Part shown: positions 1 through 5,197 of the stretch, piece after piece
How positions within the stretch are numbered: the first letter of the stretch is position 1
Layout of the letters: each line of letters begins with the position of its first letter
Source: Gemmatimonadota bacterium
GTDB lineage: Bacteria > GCA-2686955
Direction: 5' to 3'
Length of the DNA: 5,197 nucleotides
Assembly: GCA_026991065.1 (NCBI GenBank)
Contig: JALXCG010000542.1
Span: forward strand, 1 to 5,197
The notes under the pieces: model-generated
Database searches by the model: none
Told to the model about the DNA's origin: nothing
What the model saw: only the letters and a program-made list of their open reading frames with translations
Program-made: the position numbers and the translations under genes

Positions 1-754
1 CCAACACCGCCGTGCAGCCGTACAGAAGCCCATGCTCGAAAGCAAGCGTGCGCAGCCCCTTGATCACGCCGTGAGTGCGCACGAGAACCTCGCTCTCCGC
101 CAACTCGACCGCCTTCCCATCGCGAAACCCCTCGAGACGCAAGCGATAGCTACCAACCGGAAGCCGCGCCGGCAAACGCAGGACCGCCCGCAACCGCCGG
201 CCACCATGCGCAACCGGATGCAGGTGAATCCCTTCCGGATCGTAGCCAAAGAGACCATCCCGCTCCTTGAGCGCGACCAGGTCCCCAAAGAACTTCTGCG
301 TCGGGCCGCGCCCCGCCCCCAAGGCCCAGTAGCCGATGTCGCAACCGCGTCTAACCTCCTCGGAAGCCAACTCCTCCAGCGGCACGCTGGTGGACAAAAG
401 ATAAACGGTCGGAATCCCCTCGAAATCCAGGTCCCCGACATTCATCCACAACAGGCCCCAGACTTTCCCTTTGCGCTTCAGACCCAGGTCTTCCCGCGCC
501 CCCTCCAGCACCAACGCCAGTTTCTCCGGCGCTCCGGCCGCCAGGTCCGCCTCCACCTGTACCTCTGCCCCCCCATAGAAGAGACCGATATCAACCACGT
601 CCGGAGTCACCTGAAGCTCGGTCCCGGCGGCGCCGCCGCTCCTCTCCTCAACGGCTGCCGCCACACCGCTTCCACCAGAGTTAAGCACCGCCGCCGACAG
701 AGCCAACCTCAGCATCAGACGCCACCCGCGGATCGCTTTGTCCCACCGCATCAT
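1..754 (-). CDS. TauE-associated exported protein with C-terminal membrane anchor, TIGR02186/Alph_Pro_TM-like (3' end cut by window edge)
   Basis: This frame is open from an ATG at 754-752 to the left edge, giving 251 visible codons and no stop. I translated it by hand. The start overlaps the upstream permease stop (ATGA), which implies translational coupling; a second ATG follows directly at 751-749. Residues 13-34 (LMLRLALSAAVL core, then GVAAA) look like a signal peptide, so most of the protein should lie outside the cytoplasm. The body looks beta-rich. It contains VDIGLFYGGAEVQVEADL (54-71), a conserved-looking block RKGKVWGLLWMNVGDLDF (94-111), IPTVYLLSTS (114-123), and near the end LPVGSYRLRLEGF (198-210). 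The last visible residues, LAFEHGLLYGCTAVL (237-251), look like the start of a membrane helix. The KGKVxGLLWMNxGD block and anchored layout recall the family found beside TauE/SafE permeases. That assignment is from memory. The biochemical function is unknown. Confidence 0.8.
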   Translation of the reverse strand, partial: MMRWDKAIRGWRLMLRLALSAAVLNSGGSGVAAAVEERSGGAAGTELQVTPDVVDIGLFYGGAEVQVEADLAAGAPEKLALVLEGAREDLGLKRKGKVWGLLWMNVGDLDFEGIPTVYLLSTSVPLEELASEEVRRGCDIGYWALGAGRGPTQKFFGDLVALKERDGLFGYDPEGIHLHPVAHGGRRLRAVLRLPARLPVGSYRLRLEGFRDGKAVELAESEVLVRTHGVIKGLRTLAFEHGLLYGCTAVL

Positions 755-1680
755 CCAGGCCCCCCGTGATAGGCAACCATCAGCGACGGCGTCAGCAGTA
801 GCCCGAGCAACATCTTGACCATGACCACCAGAACAATCACCGCCAAAAGAATTTTCAGTTGCTCAGCCTTCAGTTTGCGTCCCGCGCGTGCGCCGATTTG
901 CGCGCCGATTACCGAACCAAGCAGAAGCAGCAAGGCCAGAATGAAGTCCACAGTGTGATTCATCTGGGATTGCAGAATGGTCACGTTGATACAGGTGAAA
1001 AGAATCTGAAAAAGGCTGGTGCCAACCACCACATGCATCGGCATCCGCAGCAGGTAGACCATCACCGGCACCATGATGAAACCGCCGCCAACCCCCATGA
1101 TCGCCGCCAGCAGACCAACCACGACTCCCAGCCCGAAGGGGATCAGCGCCGACATCGTCACCCCGGAGCGCGGAAACTCCATCCTGGCCGGCAGCAGCGC
1201 CAGCAACCGTTGCCAGCCTGAAGGACGCTGTGCGCTGCTCACAGCCGGCACCCGCCGCGCCGTGCCCCGGAGTGTTGCCAGGCTTTCGAAAAACATATAG
1301 GTTCCGACACCTCCCAACATCAAAACATAAACCACCGTAATCACAAAATCCGCCTCCCCCATGGTGCGCAGAAGCTGCATCACCCGCACGCCGACACTGC
1401 CGCCCATCAGCCCCCCCAGGAGCATCAGCGTGCCGATCTTGAAATCCACGTTGCCGGCGCGAAAGTGTGCATAGGTTCCGGAAGCAGAAGCAGCAACAAT
1501 TTGGTTTGAGTCCGATGCCGCGGCCACCGTCGGAGGAATGCCGATCATGATCAAGAGTGGCGTCATCAAGAACCCGCCTCCGACCCCGAACAAGCCCGAC
1601 AGAAATCCGACCAGGACGCCCAGCCCGATCAGCAGAATGCTGCTGGCCGCGGTACCCGCCACCGGTAGATAGATCGGCAT
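751..1680 (-). CDS. Sulfite exporter TauE/SafE family permease
   Basis: This is a 309-residue inner-membrane protein of the TauE/SafE (DUF81) family, whose members are proposed to move sulfite, sulfoacetate or related small anions. It shows the family's internal duplication: GFLSGLFGVGGGFLMTPLL at residues 25-43 and GLLAAIMGVGGGFIMVPVM at 189-207, each opening one half of the protein. Hydrophobic segments lie around 14-49, 82-101, 112-131, 176-211, 219-238, 244-266 and 276-298. A hydrophilic loop at about 136-175 joins the halves and contains MEFPRSG (167-173). AGGAG at 1687-1691 lies 6 bases before the ATG and supports the start. The upstream kinase gene ends 9 bases away, and the stop overlaps the next gene's start. 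Family assignment is secure. The substrate is not determinable, and a sulfur compound is only the family-level guess. Confidence 0.95.
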   Translation of the reverse strand: MPIYLPVAGTAASSILLIGLGVLVGFLSGLFGVGGGFLMTPLLIMIGIPPTVAAASDSNQIVAASASGTYAHFRAGNVDFKIGTLMLLGGLMGGSVGVRVMQLLRTMGEADFVITVVYVLMLGGVGTYMFFESLATLRGTARRVPAVSSAQRPSGWQRLLALLPARMEFPRSGVTMSALIPFGLGVVVGLLAAIMGVGGGFIMVPVMVYLLRMPMHVVVGTSLFQILFTCINVTILQSQMNHTVDFILALLLLLGSVIGAQIGARAGRKLKAEQLKILLAVIVLVVMVKMLLGLLLTPSLMVAYHGGPG

Positions 1681-1686
1681 TCTCTT

Positions 1687-1691
1687 CTCCT
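1687..1691 (-). promoter_or_regulatory. Ribosome binding site of the TauE/SafE gene
   Basis: AGGAG on the minus strand lies 6 bases before the permease ATG and overlaps the kinase stop codon (TAG at 1692-1690). Ribosomes finishing the kinase would therefore arrive directly at this site. Confidence 0.75.
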
Positions 1692-3222
1692 AAGCGTCCG
1701 TCGCCACGGTCGCCTCCGCACTCGGCGGCAAGTACAACGAAAACGTCGTCCCCTCGCCCATCCGGCTACTGACTTCCAGGCGACCGCCATGCTTGACTAC
1801 AATTCCGTAACTTACAGCCAATCCCAATCCGGTTCCGACTCCGACCTCCTTGGTCGTAAAGAACGGATCGAATATTGAATCAAGATCCTCTTTTCGAATG
1901 CCGACTCCCGTGTCCCGAATGTCTACAGACACCCATCCGTCGCCCGTCCGGCGACCGACAATGGTTACCGTTCCACCATCGGGCATCGCCTGGATCGCGT
2001 TCAGAAACAGGTTGAGAAACACCTGTTGCAACGCGCGCGGATTGGCACGAATCGTCGGCAGATCAGGGGCAATATCGGGATCGAATTTCACATTTCCATG
2101 ACGCGCTTCATGCGCCAGCAGGCGGGTGCAGCCGACGATCAGTTCTTCCAGCACAACCGGCACCATCACCGGCTCCTCGACCCGCGTGAAATCCAGAAGA
2201 TCGCGCACCGTCGAACTGGCGCGCTCGATCTGCGCCTGAATATCCCGCACCAATTGGAGCCGCTCCTCCTGGCTGTAGTCCCCCTCATCCTCAAGCAGCG
2301 CCTCCGCCGTCAAGCCGATGTTGTTGAGCGGATTGTTGAGTTCATGGGCAATTCCGGCCGTCAACGTTCCCACCGCCGCCATGCGGCTGGTACGAGCCAA
2401 TTTCTCTTCGTGGCTCTTGATCTCCCCCAGCATCCGATTAATCGCCGCCACCAGATCGGAAAACTCATCCTGGTATTTGCGCACCGGCTGAATCGGCGAG
2501 TAGTCGCCTTCGGCGATGCGCTTGGCGTAGGCAACAAAACGCTCCAACTGTTTCAGTGTCTGCTGCGAAAGGTGATTGGCGAGGAACGCAATCACCAGCA
2601 GCACCACAACGATGCCCGCTGTAGCCGCAATCTTCGAAGCGCGCATCATCGTGTGCAGGCGCAAACGCTCGCGATCACGGAGCAGCCGCCCATCCTCGAT
2701 CGCCCTGGCCCCGCTCTTGCGCAGGCGCGACTCAATCATCGCCCGCGCGCCGGGGGAACCGCTTTCAGCGCTGGCGTCGAGCCCGGCCAACTGCTCCAGG
2801 AGCCGATCATACTCGCCCAGATTCGCCTCAATCGCGGCAAATGAGCGCGCCCCGGCCGAACTACTCACATGCTCCCGCGCAGCCCGCAACAAACCGTGAG
2901 CGCGGCCCACATGAGCGAAAGCATCGTCGAGATTCGTCTGATAGAGCAGATAGTCCTTCTCGTATCGTCGCGCCTGGTCCAACTCGAAAAGATAGAGACT
3001 AACCTCTTCCAGGAGTTGTTGTGACCTGCCGATCTCCTCCACCGACACGATCCACGCCAACGCGACCACCACCGTAAGAACAAAACAGATCCCCATACTC
3101 ACGCCGATGCGCAAACGAATACTGATACGGGGACGGGCGGCGGGAGAAGCGGTGGGATCGGCCGACCCCGGATGAACAGCAGCGTTCCCGGGGCCCGCGA
3201 CGAAACGCTGGCTTCCTTGCAT
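1690..3222 (-). CDS. Membrane sensor histidine kinase with HAMP domain (NtrB/AtoS-type catalytic core)
   Basis: This is a 510-residue two-component sensor kinase. TM1 is at about 39-60 and TM2 at about 197-217. Between them is a helical, charged extracytoplasmic domain of about 135 residues (61-196) containing ARRYEKDYLLY (84-94), a pattern seen in four-helix-bundle sensors. A HAMP linker follows (about 218-270, with EGDYSPI and DEFSDLVAAINRML). The phosphoacceptor helix has GIAHELNNPL (290-299), with His293 the likely phosphorylated residue. The ATPase domain shows the N box (NLFLNAI, 404-410), G1 DTGVGI (437-442), F box FDPFF (451-455) and G2 GTGLGL (463-468), so all catalytic motifs look intact. 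The frame stays open upstream to 3516, but I chose the ATG at 3222 because GGAG lies 7 bases before it and the upstream 98 codons are cysteine- and arginine-rich with no recognisable domain. It is first in a unit with the TauE permease. No partner response regulator is visible. Confidence 0.93.
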   Translation of the reverse strand: MQGSQRFVAGPGNAAVHPGSADPTASPAARPRISIRLRIGVSMGICFVLTVVVALAWIVSVEEIGRSQQLLEEVSLYLFELDQARRYEKDYLLYQTNLDDAFAHVGRAHGLLRAAREHVSSSAGARSFAAIEANLGEYDRLLEQLAGLDASAESGSPGARAMIESRLRKSGARAIEDGRLLRDRERLRLHTMMRASKIAATAGIVVVLLVIAFLANHLSQQTLKQLERFVAYAKRIAEGDYSPIQPVRKYQDEFSDLVAAINRMLGEIKSHEEKLARTSRMAAVGTLTAGIAHELNNPLNNIGLTAEALLEDEGDYSQEERLQLVRDIQAQIERASSTVRDLLDFTRVEEPVMVPVVLEELIVGCTRLLAHEARHGNVKFDPDIAPDLPTIRANPRALQQVFLNLFLNAIQAMPDGGTVTIVGRRTGDGWVSVDIRDTGVGIRKEDLDSIFDPFFTTKEVGVGTGLGLAVSYGIVVKHGGRLEVSSRMGEGTTFSLYLPPSAEATVATDA

Positions 3223-3229
3223 TGGGAGA

Positions 3230-3233
3230 CTCC
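3230..3233 (-). promoter_or_regulatory. Ribosome binding site deciding the kinase start
   Basis: GGAG on the minus strand sits 7 bases before the ATG at 3222-3220. It supports a 510-residue kinase rather than the longest open frame, which would begin at 3516 and add 98 residues of non-domain sequence. Confidence 0.6.
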
Positions 3234-3286
3234 GGCAAAACTTGGCTCGGAACAACTTCCATACTAGCGCAGACTTCGGCGCCGCA

Positions 3287-3310
3287 GCACATTTCCCGTC
3301 ACATTTCCCG
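3287..3310. repeat. 12-base tandem direct repeat upstream of the kinase
   Basis: GCACATTTCCCG (3287-3298) is followed immediately by TCACATTTCCCG (3299-3310), matching at 11 of 12 positions. It lies 65-88 bases before the kinase start and beside the AT-rich patch. Two copies at about one helical turn's spacing could bind a dimeric or cooperative regulator. That role is inference; a chance duplication is possible. Confidence 0.5.
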
Positions 3311-3328
3311 GAAAAATATGTATATGGT
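3311..3328 (-). promoter_or_regulatory. AT-rich patch, candidate promoter region of the kinase-TauE unit
   Basis: The minus strand reads ACCATATACATATTTTTC here, the most AT-rich stretch of the spacer, about 90-105 bases before the kinase ATG. CATATA or CATATT could act as a -10 element. No convincing -35 partner is present, so this is a location guess rather than a defined promoter. Confidence 0.25.
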
Positions 3329-3462
3329 TCCGATGAACAGATTCGATCACCCGACGCGACGTGATTAGCGAACTGTTGTCTTTGTGCACCCAGACCGTTG
3401 CATCTCAAGAAAATGCGGCCCGCAACGGAGCACCACTCCGCTTCGGACAGCCGGGATCTCGC

Positions 3463-3506
3463 CGAAGAGGCGGGCGGACCCGGCATCCGGCATTGGCTCC
3501 TCTTCG
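3463..3506 (-). repeat. Inverted repeat downstream of the YkvA-like gene (weak terminator candidate)
   Basis: CGAAGAGG (3463-3470) and CCTCTTCG (3499-3506) form a perfect 8-base-pair stem around a 28-base GC-rich loop, 74 bases past the YkvA-like stop codon. No U-run follows on the minus strand, so it lacks the hallmark of an intrinsic terminator. It may be a weak 3' structure or chance. Confidence 0.25.
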
Positions 3507-3579
3507 CCTCTCCCAACAGCCTCCGGGGGCACAGATCAGCGCCGCCGGCGGAAACTACCAGTCACCGGGGGCATCGCTC

Positions 3580-4026
3580 TCAACGCCGACGCAATCGCTC
3601 CAGGAGTCTCCGCCAGCGTCCGGAACCCACCATCTGGTCGGCCACCGCGAGAATCCTCTGAATCACCTCCAGCAGATCCCCCTCACCGGCCCAGTGCTCC
3701 CGCACCAACTCCGGATCGGTGTGATTGACCACCCGGTGGAGCACAAAAGCCGCCACCGCAATGTCGTCCACCAAACCCACCGGGCCGAGCAGAAGCTCCG
3801 GAAGCAGATCGACCGGTGAAAGGAAGTAGGCCACCGCACCGGCCAACTGCGCCTTCTGTCCGGGCGGCACGCGCGGATCCCGGGCCAGCTTGTAAAGCAG
3901 GTGGAAGAGGTCCGGCGCCAGCAATATGAGTTCGGTCCACTGATGCCGGCGCCCGGCTTGAGAAGTGCTCCACTCCTGTACTCGGCGGCGCAGTTGCCGG
4001 TAGAAATCCTCTTCTCGATCGCTCAT
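3580..4026 (-). CDS. YkvA/DUF1232 family small protein
   Basis: This is a 148-residue protein with the DUF1232 (YkvA) signature AVAYFLSPVDLLPE at residues 64-77 followed by GLVDDIAVAAFVL (84-96). That pair of motifs (Y-x-x-SP-x-DLLP, then DD) defines the family. The core is moderately hydrophobic (about 62-100) and may associate with the membrane. The N-terminal third is charged and helical, and the C-terminus is basic (RWRRLLERLRRR). No biochemical function is established for the family. I chose the ATG at 4026-4024 because AGAGAGG lies 6 bases upstream. An ATG two codons earlier (4032) would have no spacing to that site, and the open frame to 4164 runs into the divergent gene's start region. 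The gene is divergent from the EamA transporter and lies 357 bases upstream of the kinase on the same strand. It could be transcribed with the kinase, but the gap makes a separate unit more likely. Confidence 0.85.
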   Translation of the reverse strand: MSDREEDFYRQLRRRVQEWSTSQAGRRHQWTELILLAPDLFHLLYKLARDPRVPPGQKAQLAGAVAYFLSPVDLLPELLLGPVGLVDDIAVAAFVLHRVVNHTDPELVREHWAGEGDLLEVIQRILAVADQMVGSGRWRRLLERLRRR

Positions 4027-4162
4027 CGCCATCCTCTCTCGTGCGGTGCGGGTCGGGTTTCTCTGGTCAGGGCGGCGGCAAGTCAGAATAGCCGCCGGCG
4101 AGCGTGGCCTGGCCCGAATTTTTCTAGGGGAAGCCCGTCCCTTGCGGCATGATCGCCGGATC
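4027..4162. other. Divergent intergenic region between the YkvA-like gene and the EamA transporter
   Basis: These 136 bases separate two divergent starts and should hold promoters for both. The plus strand has AATTTTTCTAGGGGAAG near 4118-4133, an AT-rich patch joined to a purine-rich Shine-Dalgarno-like stretch for the transporter. TATTCT on the minus strand, about 60 bases before the YkvA-like start, is a possible -10 without a good -35. No promoter pair is convincing. Confidence 0.4.
4126..4133 (+). promoter_or_regulatory. Shine-Dalgarno-like site pointing to a TTG start for the transporter
   Basis: AGGGGAAG ends 8 bases before an in-frame TTG at 4142-4144. It is 29 bases from the ATG at 4163, too far to serve it. 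The only purine run before that ATG is GGA at 4158-4160, which is very close to it. The site therefore raises the possibility of a TTG start that adds seven residues. Confidence 0.35.
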
Positions 4163-5110
4163 ATGCGCCTTCAGTCGACACCACTTCGCGCCACCCTCAG
4201 TCTGCTCTTCATAACCATCATATGGGGTTGGACCTTCAGTTGGATGAAGACCGCCCTGAACACCGCCGACCTGCTCCTGGGCCCCGCCGGCGAGATGACC
4301 GCCCAGGCACTCTTCCTCACCGCGCGCTTCGCCCTGGCCGCACTCGTTCTGCCCCTGCTGGTGCCCACCGGCACCTTCTCGAACCTGGCGGCCGGCGCTC
4401 TGTGGCGCGACGGCATCTGGCTCTCGCTCCTGCTCCTTGCCGGATTCTTTCTGCAACTCTTCGGCCTCGCCGGGGTTACACCGCCGGTCTCCGCCTTTCT
4501 TACCAGCCTCTACGTGGTCTTCACGGCCCTGCTCGCCCCACTCATCGAAAAACTGCTCGGTCCCAGCGGCGTCCGCCACCGGCTCACCCGCGGAGTCAGC
4601 CTCGGCATTCTGCTTGCCACTTTCGGCGCCACCTACATCGGCGGGCCGCCACAGATCAGCCTCGGCATCCATGAGCTTCTCACCATCCTCAGTGCCATCG
4701 CCTTCGCCCTGCACATCCTCTTCACCGACCGGATCACCCGCCGGCAACCGCCGCTGGTGATCACCGAGATCACCTTCATCGGCGCTACCGCCGGCTCCCT
4801 CGGGGTACTCGTCATCGCTCTGGCGCAGCCGCAGGCTCCCACGCCCCATGCCCTGCTCCCGCTCCTCCGGCACCCGGATTTCTGGCAGCCCCTGGCCTAC
4901 ACCTCCGTTCTCGGCAGTCTTCTCGCCATCACGCTGATGAACCTCTTTCAGCGCGAAATGCCCCCGGCGCGCGCCGCGGTCCTCTACGCGCTCGAGCCGG
5001 TATGGGCAGCGCTGATCGCCCTCGCCACAGGTCTCGCCAGCGCCGACATCTGGCTCCTGGTGGGCGGAACGGCCCTGCTGGCCGGCAACCTGCTGGCTGA
5101 ATTCTGGTAG
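4163..5110 (+). CDS. EamA/DMT (drug/metabolite transporter) family permease
   Basis: From the ATG at 4163 this encodes 315 residues, the normal size for ten-helix EamA transporters, which carry two EamA repeats. Hydrophobic segments are visible at about 10-30, 48-68, 84-103, 107-127, 144-161 (first repeat), and 171-188, 199-221, 244-264, 271-290, 294-312 (second repeat). Typical family features include WGWTFSWMK in helix 1 (21-29), FLTSLYVVFTALLAPL (112-127), and near the end AAVLYALEPVWAALIA (271-286), the alanine-rich LEPV segment common in this family. It is expected to export a metabolite across the inner membrane, but substrates cannot be inferred from sequence in this family. The start is uncertain: TTG at 4142 (322 residues) has the better ribosome site. 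The frame is open back to 4046, but those residues are arginine-rich and non-membrane. It appears monocistronic within the window. Confidence 0.9.
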   Translation: MRLQSTPLRATLSLLFITIIWGWTFSWMKTALNTADLLLGPAGEMTAQALFLTARFALAALVLPLLVPTGTFSNLAAGALWRDGIWLSLLLLAGFFLQLFGLAGVTPPVSAFLTSLYVVFTALLAPLIEKLLGPSGVRHRLTRGVSLGILLATFGATYIGGPPQISLGIHELLTILSAIAFALHILFTDRITRRQPPLVITEITFIGATAGSLGVLVIALAQPQAPTPHALLPLLRHPDFWQPLAYTSVLGSLLAITLMNLFQREMPPARAAVLYALEPVWAALIALATGLASADIWLLVGGTALLAGNLLAEFW

Positions 5111-5197
5111 GAGGACGCGACCGGAGGCCCCATCAGCCCCCACCCCATTCGGACGCTACCTACTTGCAGCGCCCCTCTTCGAGCGAACTCAGGTCAT
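5111..5197. other. Spacer after the EamA transporter
   Basis: These 87 bases show no intrinsic terminator with a T-run. A near-repeat GGACGCGACC (5113-5122)/GGACGCTACC (5151-5160) is visible and probably incidental. The right-hand part may be the 3' end of a convergent gene. Confidence 0.4.
5160..5197 (-). CDS. Possible C-terminal tail of a convergent gene entering from the right
   Basis: On the minus strand, the frame from the right edge reads DLSSLEEGRCK followed by TAG at 5162-5160. The composition looks protein-like, and convergent placement 49 bases after the transporter stop would be normal. Twelve stop-free codons in GC-rich DNA are weak evidence, so this could be chance. No family can be assigned. 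Confidence 0.25.
   Translation of the reverse strand, partial: DLSSLEEGRCK

Larger units (their letters stand above)
3223..3579. other. Gene-free spacer between the YkvA-like gene and the kinase
   Basis: These roughly 357 bases hold no credible gene; the short open frames on both strands have shuffled, arginine-, serine- and proline-rich translations. The part nearest the kinase (3311-3325) is noticeably AT-rich against a GC-rich background and is the likeliest place for the kinase promoter, but I see no good -35/-10 pair or -24/-12 element. A 12-base tandem repeat lies at 3287-3310. Other visible structure is weak: a 7-base inverted repeat TCGGAAC (3247-3253)/GTTCCGA (3327-3333) flanking the tandem repeat, a palindrome CCGCCGGCGG (3542-3551), and a 9-base direct repeat CCGGGGGCA (3523-3531 and 3565-3573). 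Confidence 0.6.

Noticed and set aside
64-441. 125-codon minus-strand open frame
   Set aside because: It is in a different frame from the exported-protein gene and its translation is arginine- and cysteine-rich without domain features.
32-769. 245-codon open frame on the plus strand
   Set aside because: It lies antisense to the exported-protein gene, is rich in Arg, Gln, Pro and His with no domain, and ends in the permease's 3' end. The minus frame has a signal peptide, a coherent body and an anchor.
2026-2844. 272-codon plus-strand open frame opposite the kinase
   Set aside because: It is antisense to the conserved kinase catalytic core. Its His-, Arg- and Gln-rich translation is typical of a shadow frame in GC-rich DNA.
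3223-3516. 98-codon N-terminal extension of the kinase
   Set aside because: The extra residues are cysteine-, arginine- and serine-rich without a domain, overlap the AT-rich and repeat region, and a good ribosome site precedes the ATG at 3222.
3542-3551. Palindrome CCGCCGGCGG
   Set aside because: It is short and made only of G and C in GC-rich DNA, with no loop or T-run, so it is expected by chance.
4099-4125. Possible sigma-54 promoter before the transporter (TGGCCT/TGGCCC with TTTTCT)
   Set aside because: The GG is present but no GC element occurs at the required distance, so the -24/-12 pattern fails.
4027-4164. 46-residue N-terminal extension of the YkvA-like protein
   Set aside because: The extension is almost entirely basic, low-complexity residues and overlaps the divergent gene's start, whereas AGAGAGG is correctly spaced for the ATG at 4026.
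4124-5143. 339-codon minus-strand open frame opposite the EamA transporter
   Set aside because: The translation is extremely rich in Gly, Glu and Asp with no domain. This is the expected mirror of a membrane protein with strong third-position GC. The plus frame has ten clear hydrophobic helices.

Overview
This is a GC-rich bacterial window of ordinary chromosomal character. It holds four complete genes, one gene cut by the left edge, and possibly the last codons of a gene entering from the right. No rRNA, tRNA, CRISPR array, insertion sequence or phage gene was recognised. The combination of a two-membrane-segment histidine kinase, a TauE/SafE exporter and an exported single-anchor protein points to a Gram-negative bacterium. 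From remembered resemblance only, Desulfobacterota/Desulfuromonadales-like lineages fit best, and that assignment is weak.

Minus strand, reading right to left from 3222 to 1, is a tight three-gene unit: a membrane histidine kinase (1690-3222), a sulfite-exporter-family TauE/SafE permease (751-1680), and an exported protein resembling the TIGR02186/Alph_Pro_TM family (1-754, cut by the window edge just as its C-terminal membrane anchor begins). The kinase and permease genes are 9 bases apart. The permease stop codon overlaps the next start codon (ATGA). The unit therefore looks co-transcribed and translationally coupled, and suggests a signalling and export module for a small anion, perhaps a sulfur oxoanion or organosulfonate. 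The substrate cannot be read from the sequence, and no response regulator lies in the window.

Upstream of the kinase, 3223-3579 is a gene-free stretch of about 357 bases. It contains an AT-rich patch and a 12-base tandem repeat, which are the best candidates for the unit's promoter and control region. Further right, also on the minus strand, is a small YkvA/DUF1232 protein (3580-4026). It is divergent from a plus-strand ten-helix EamA/DMT transporter (4163-5110, possibly starting at a TTG at 4142). The 87 bases after the transporter may include the 3' tail of a convergent minus-strand gene.

The most interesting content is the kinase/TauE/exported-protein unit. It uses known families whose joint function is poorly defined. 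Nothing here can be called a clearly new system.
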